The position numbers were made by a program, and so were the translations under genes. This document shows positions 8,095 to 11,322 of a DNA stretch of 11,322 bases, piece by piece; position 1 is the first letter of the stretch, and every line of letters begins with the position of its first letter. The notes beneath the pieces were generated by a model. That model did not search any database and was not told the DNA's origin. It saw only the letters and a list, made by a program, of their open reading frames with translations. Source of the DNA: Thalassiosira profunda (lineage: Eukaryota; Bacillariophyta; Thalassiosirophyceae; Thalassiosirales; Thalassiosiraceae); NCBI GenBank assembly GCA_036939355.1, contig JALLAP010000634.1, positions 1 to 11,322 of the forward strand, read 5' to 3'.

Positions 8095-8286
8095 GCCTCA
8101 GACGGAGACCAGCTTTGTCTTCGCAAATTCCACCCAGCTAAGCTTCACAGGTTTTCAGTCTTGCTATTTTCTAAGTTTTTCAGAACCCAAGAGGAGAGCT
8201 CAACCTGTCGAAGCTTGGATTTCACATGTGCGATCTCACATAATTCGTAAAATTAATTACTAGCATCTATCTAGTGCGTGAAAATA

Positions 8287-8341
8287 TCTGATATCACATA
8301 TGTGATCTCACATATGTGAGGCCAAAATATGTGAGCTCACA
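8287..8341. repeat. Cluster of TGTGA-NN-TCACA palindromes, right TIR
   Basis: In order these are TCTGATATCACA (8287-8298, one mismatch to the pattern), TGTGATCTCACA (8301-8312), a half-site TGTGAG (8315-8320), and TGTGAGCTCACA (8330-8341). The shifted palindrome TCACATATGTGA also occurs twice (8294-8305 and 8308-8319), so the cluster can be read as overlapping inverted half-sites. A related variant lies inside at 8227-8240. Confidence 0.75.
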
Positions 8342-8477
8342 CAGACGGATGTTGGAAGCGATCCAAAAATCTAAAATTTGCTAAGTCGGAGACAGTCTTG
8401 CTAGGAGGGGAAGTTTTTGGACGATTCCTACGTACATGTTCTACAGGCAATTTTCCAAATTACTTATGCCCCCCAGA

Positions 8478-8489
8478 TGTGAGCTCACA
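8478..8489. repeat. TGTGAGCTCACA palindrome, right TIR outer site
   Basis: Perfect 12-bp palindrome that is the positional partner of 5439-5450 when the right TIR is reverse-complemented. Confidence 0.7.
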
Positions 8490-8767
8490 TATGGAAGTTC
8501 ACTTTTGTGTTAAGTACGTTTAGCTGCTCCTTTTGTGTGCCAGCCACGGAATTTTGCGCACAGGCCCTACGTAGGAATTTAGTACACTAGAAACTCTCGG
8601 GGTTCATGGTATCTAGATTAGATAGATTGTACGTAAAATTTGAGGGCAGCGCAGCGCGCGCAGCGCAGGCGCAGGCAGTCAGGGCAGTACAGTCGCTCGC
8701 GGCGCGGCTGCTGTCCTCTAGCAGCCTCTCTAAGCTCGCCAGCCGACGTGGCCGAACGCCTCCAGCC

Positions 8768-8830
8768 ATGTCCAGCCCTATTGTCGTTGGCGCTTTCGTT
8801 AGGGTGGTGGAGGCGGCGCGGGGAAAATGA
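8768..8830 (+). other. Upstream ORF, 20 codons, overlapping the GT61 start (ATGA)
   Basis: An ATG at 8768 opens a 20-codon frame whose TGA (8828-8830) overlaps the GT61 ATG at 8827 in the tetranucleotide ATGA. The same frame is open upstream to another ATG at 8606 inside the TIR. If the transcript starts before 8768, this uORF could lower or couple translation of the enzyme. The leader also holds a GC-rich imperfect repeat of GCAGCGC/GCAGGC units at about 8646-8678. Confidence 0.35.
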
Positions 8831-10407
8831 GCGCCATTCACGTGCTCCCAGGTGCACCGTCCCACAGAGGCGGCCCGACGAGAAAGATGCGCCCGCGGGC
8901 CATCCTCCAGCTCGCCCTCTGCATCCTCATGGGGGCGACGCTGTTGCTGCAGCGGCGCTGGGGAAACCGAATATTCCCGCCCGCGCCGGTGGCCGCCCGC
9001 AATAGCTCTAGCGTTGCTGTGATTGCAAGTGAAAGTGGACGCATGGCAAAGAACGTCGATGCAATTGGTGATGCAACGTCCAGCAGCAGTCACGCAACAA
9101 CATATTATCAAGAAGAAAGCAAACAATATCCTCTCACCTTTGACGATGGGCACGGGCACAACATGCCCCCGGACTGCGCGAGGGACGCCACGCCCCTCCT
9201 ATTCGAACAGTGGCTCCAATCCAAAGAGATTATTGGCGAGCACGGAGACATGCGCGTGGAGCGGTACACCATGCAGCGGTGGGAGTCCCAGCCGGCGTTT
9301 GTGGTGTACAAGAACGTTCCAATGAAACAAATGTTCAGCAAAGACCAACCGAGCGCAGTTGGCAGCACGGTGGCCACAAACTGCACGGAATTGGAGCGAT
9401 TGTACGGCGAGTATCAATCGGGAAAAGTGGTGGCTACCGCAACAATGAACCATCCGGTGATACGCGTCAAAGCGTTCGATCCCTTCAATCCGTACGAACG
9501 GTTCCACGCCCACCTCAACGTGGCCATGGCGATGGCCGTGTTCAACGTGACAGATCCGCAAATCATCGACCTCGTCTCCGAGGAGCACGTCAAATACGAC
9601 AAAGGGATTCCGCAGCACGACATGGAAATGTACTCTGCTTTCTCTTCCGTCGAACCGATGATTGTGACGCACGGGAGCGACAGAGACGATGGGAGTGTGA
9701 CCTTTGTGCCGTACATGGTCGACGCGTTTGGATCCGGGACGTCCATATTGGTGACCAAGACGGGCGGGGCGTTGCGGGGACGGGGAGACGATCACCACTG
9801 CAAAAGCTCCATCTTTCAGGGGATCACGCGGTGGATGAAGTTCAATCTGCTCGGAGCGGATTTTGGCGAACCAACATTGGGTGGCGAAAGCGACGCGAGT
9901 AGGACGATTCAGGTGGCTTGGTCGTCCCGAGCCCCATACTGCTGCCGTCCCAAGGGCAGGAAGTACTTCCCCGCCCGTCCCATTGCGAACGAGGACGAGC
10001 TCGTCCGTCGGGTGGGGTTGGCGCTGGGCGACCGATACAACATCACCGTCGCCAACTTTGGCAGCCTGACCACCCGCGAGTCGGTCGCCATCGCCGCCCG
10101 CTCCCGCATCGTCGTCGGCGTCCATGGCGCGGGCCTCGTATGGTCGTCCTTCCTCCCCCCACACTCTGGAATCGTGGAGATGTTCGGGGGGGACCGGGCG
10201 AGCAACAATCGACATTATCACAACATTGCCAGTTTGGCCGATCTTCACTACCGGTCGTTGAGCCTCGGCGGGCACTGGCCGAACGGGCGCGGTGCAAACC
10301 GCCCGATGGAGTTGGCGTGGGAGGATGATACGGTGGATCAAATCGCAACGAAGATCCGCAGCATCGATTTTGATCGGGAGCCGGGCGCTGGCGATCCAGA
10401 GAGATGA
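8827..10407 (+). CDS. GT61-family (DUF563) glycosyltransferase, type II membrane protein, 526 aa
   Basis: The start AAAATGA has A at -3. A second Met at residue 21 is an alternative start that would still keep the membrane anchor. Residues 25-41 (AILQLALCILMGATLLL) follow basic residues and form one signal anchor, so the catalytic part should face the Golgi/ER lumen. A stem to about residue 115 follows. The catalytic domain contains NPYERFHAHLNVAMA (221-235), the position of the family's N-x-H segment, and the hallmark SRIVVGVHGAGL (426-437) followed by PPHSGIVEMFGG (444-455). Four N-glycosylation sequons are visible (N59, N185, N240, N405). GT61 includes plant beta-1,2-xylosyltransferase and animal EOGT; donor and acceptor cannot be told here. 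It is a single-exon gene, full length for the family, convergent with the next gene at 103 bp. Confidence 0.88.
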   Translation: MSAIHVLPGAPSHRGGPTRKMRPRAILQLALCILMGATLLLQRRWGNRIFPPAPVAARNSSSVAVIASESGRMAKNVDAIGDATSSSSHATTYYQEESKQYPLTFDDGHGHNMPPDCARDATPLLFEQWLQSKEIIGEHGDMRVERYTMQRWESQPAFVVYKNVPMKQMFSKDQPSAVGSTVATNCTELERLYGEYQSGKVVATATMNHPVIRVKAFDPFNPYERFHAHLNVAMAMAVFNVTDPQIIDLVSEEHVKYDKGIPQHDMEMYSAFSSVEPMIVTHGSDRDDGSVTFVPYMVDAFGSGTSILVTKTGGALRGRGDDHHCKSSIFQGITRWMKFNLLGADFGEPTLGGESDASRTIQVAWSSRAPYCCRPKGRKYFPARPIANEDELVRRVGLALGDRYNITVANFGSLTTRESVAIAARSRIVVGVHGAGLVWSSFLPPHSGIVEMFGGDRASNNRHYHNIASLADLHYRSLSLGGHWPNGRGANRPMELAWEDDTVDQIATKIRSIDFDREPGAGDPER

Positions 10408-10510
10408 CGCTGCAGGGGTGCAGGTGCTGATTTGCTAGAGACGTCAGTTAGATGTTGGGCAATACATTGGTGTGTTATTGTACAAGAGCTCGATACAGAT
10501 TGCACGAAGA

Positions 10511-11322
10511 TCAAAGCCCCAGCCGGGATCCATGCTCGTCCTCCGACAAACCGAGGTCCTGGAGGAAGTTCTCGAAGTCGTTCAGCGACCCGAGGGCGTC
10601 GGTCAGCTCCCCCACCCTCGCCTTCTCGTCGTCCCCCTCCGCCTCCGCCTCGGAGAGCGACGGGACGTCCAGCGCCGCCGCGGCCGCGAACGGCCCGTGG
10701 CGTTTCGAGGGCCCCTCCGCCCCGGCCGAGGACTCGGACAGGCTCTCGAGGCCGCCGTCCTTGTCGCGGTACGCCCCCATGGGCGCCGCCGGGCCCTCGA
10801 TCTCCGGCCGCTTCTCCAACGCGCGTTCGAGCGCGGCCGCGCGATCGACGGCCGCGGCCAGCTCAGATTTGAGGGTGGCCACCTCGGCCAGGCTCGCGCG
10901 GAGGCGGGCCGCGAGGTCCTCGCTCTCCGATTGAAACGAGGCCAGCACCTGCTCCGTCTCGTTATGCTTGCCGTCCCCGCCCGCCGCCTCCGGGCCCGAC
11001 GGGGCGCCGCCGCCGCTTCCGGAGAGCAGCATCTGCCTCACCCGCGCGCTGGCCCGGTCCCGCTGCCCCATCAGCACGTCCGCCATGCCCTCCAGCCGGG
11101 CGATCTTCTTCCGCTGCAAAGCCTCCCGCTCGTCGCTCGCCGCGAGCTCCCGCTCGCGCTTCGTCAATTGCTTTTGCGCGTCGCCCAATTGCGCGCGCAG
11201 GGCGTCTTTTTCGCCCTGGACGGTCGCGAGCTCCCGGGCGTGCTCCTCGGCCCGCTCCTCCAGCTTGGACTGGAGCTCCTCCACGGCCTCCGTGCTGCAG
11301 TTCGACACGTCCCCCGGCACGT
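10511..11322 (-). CDS. C-terminal part of a coiled-coil protein (5' end beyond window)
   Basis: A minus-strand frame runs from the right edge to a TGA at 10511-10513, giving at least 269 residues. The first codon in the window with an initiator-like sequence is GTG, so the true start is outside. Heptad-rich helices cover about residues 10-96 (AVEELQSKLEERAEEHAREL and on) and 121-173 (DLAARLRASLAEVATLKSEL and on). They are separated by a Gly/Ser-rich linker (GSGGGAPSGPEAAGGDG). The tail is acidic and ends near LNDFENFLQDLGLSEDE. Very high G/C at third positions matches a nuclear diatom gene. The layout resembles the C-terminal rod and acidic end of tethering factors such as p115/Uso1 or golgins, but coiled coils are not diagnostic and I do not assign it. 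Confidence 0.72.
   Translation of the reverse strand, partial: VPGDVSNCSTEAVEELQSKLEERAEEHARELATVQGEKDALRAQLGDAQKQLTKRERELAASDEREALQRKKIARLEGMADVLMGQRDRASARVRQMLLSGSGGGAPSGPEAAGGDGKHNETEQVLASFQSESEDLAARLRASLAEVATLKSELAAAVDRAAALERALEKRPEIEGPAAPMGAYRDKDGGLESLSESSAGAEGPSKRHGPFAAAAALDVPSLSEAEAEGDDEKARVGELTDALGSLNDFENFLQDLGLSEDEHGSRLGL

Larger units (their letters stand above)
5088..8607. mobile_element. TIR-bounded DNA element, about 3.5 kb, family not recognised
   Basis: Sequences at 5088-5632 and 8280-8607 match each other in inverted orientation and enclose a gene encoding a Cys-rich basic protein (5703-7553, minus). The outermost match is ATGAACCCTGAGAAT (5088-5102) against the complement of 8593-8607 (13 of 15). 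CCTACGTAG (5104-5112) also recurs inverted at the right end (8566-8574). The AT-rich ends differ clearly from the GC-rich genes on both sides. I see no convincing target-site duplication, no DDE triad, no reverse transcriptase and no Rep/helicase motif. Exact termini are therefore uncertain by some tens of bases. It could be an autonomous transposon with an unfamiliar transposase, or a non-autonomous one carrying a cargo gene. Confidence 0.75.
8280..8607 (-). repeat. Right terminal inverted repeat
   Basis: The reverse complement aligns with 5088-5632. The conserved core is 8374-8444. Relative to the left copy it lacks the 250-bp block, has about 16 extra bases near its outer end (around 8577-8592), and has a different filler between core and outer palindrome (around 8445-8477). 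Such patchy divergence suggests an old insertion or recombination among related copies. Confidence 0.83.

Noticed and set aside
8280..8345. CRISPR-like array of short palindromic repeats
   Set aside because: Spacing is irregular, units are only 12 bp and overlap, there are no spacers and the host is eukaryotic. Aligned copies at both ends fit TIR motifs.
5088..8607. CACTA (En/Spm) element
   Set aside because: CACTAG occurs near the right end (8585-8590), but not as the outer terminus in the required orientation at both ends, and no matching transposase motif is seen.
5673..8617. Direct repeat ATGGTATCTAGA at 5673-5684 and 8606-8617 as a target-site duplication
   Set aside because: The left copy lies inside the left-hand inner flank of the TIR, not at the outer end, so it cannot flank the element. 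Probably chance or an internal motif.
9199..10341. 380-codon minus-strand ORF
   Set aside because: It is a complement shadow of the GT61 gene, whose plus-strand frame has clear family motifs.

Overview
The window reads as nuclear DNA of a eukaryotic microalga, most likely a centric diatom of the Thalassiosira type. The grounds are a short GT-AG intron, an F-box/LRR protein and a BspA-type LRR protein of kinds I recall as greatly expanded in Thalassiosira oceanica, and a type II membrane glycosyltransferase. The genes are monocistronic and alternate in convergent and divergent pairs; nothing suggests bacterial operons. The species assignment is inference from memory of families, not a search.

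Layout, left to right. (1) 1-254: probable 3' end of a plus-strand gene. (2) 316-2016, minus: a 566-residue protein of unknown function, rich in predicted beta strands. (3) 2251-3415, plus, two exons: an F-box-like/LRR protein sharing a 234-bp divergent promoter with the unknown gene. (4) 3581-4909, minus: a 12-unit LRR_5 (BspA-like) protein. (5) about 5088-8607: a 3.5-kb element bounded by long imperfect terminal inverted repeats (TIRs). It encodes a 616-residue Cys-rich basic protein that I cannot assign to a known transposase family. (6) 8827-10407, plus: a GT61 (DUF563) glycosyltransferase. (7) 10511 to the right edge, minus: the C-terminal part of a coiled-coil protein.

The main discovery is the TIR element. 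Its two ends share a 71-bp core with only 3 differences, in inverted orientation. Outside and inside that core the ends remain alignable, with insertions and deletions. Both ends carry clusters of a 12-bp near-palindrome, TGTGA-NN-TCACA, including a perfect 35-nt palindrome (17-bp arms). The left TIR holds a 250-bp block absent from the right TIR and flanked by CAAAAA on both sides, which looks like a nested insertion. The element sits in what was probably the shared 5' region of the LRR and GT61 genes.

The host genes are not obviously one pathway. The GT61 enzyme should act in the secretory pathway. The F-box/LRR and BspA-LRR proteins belong to large diatom families of uncertain role.
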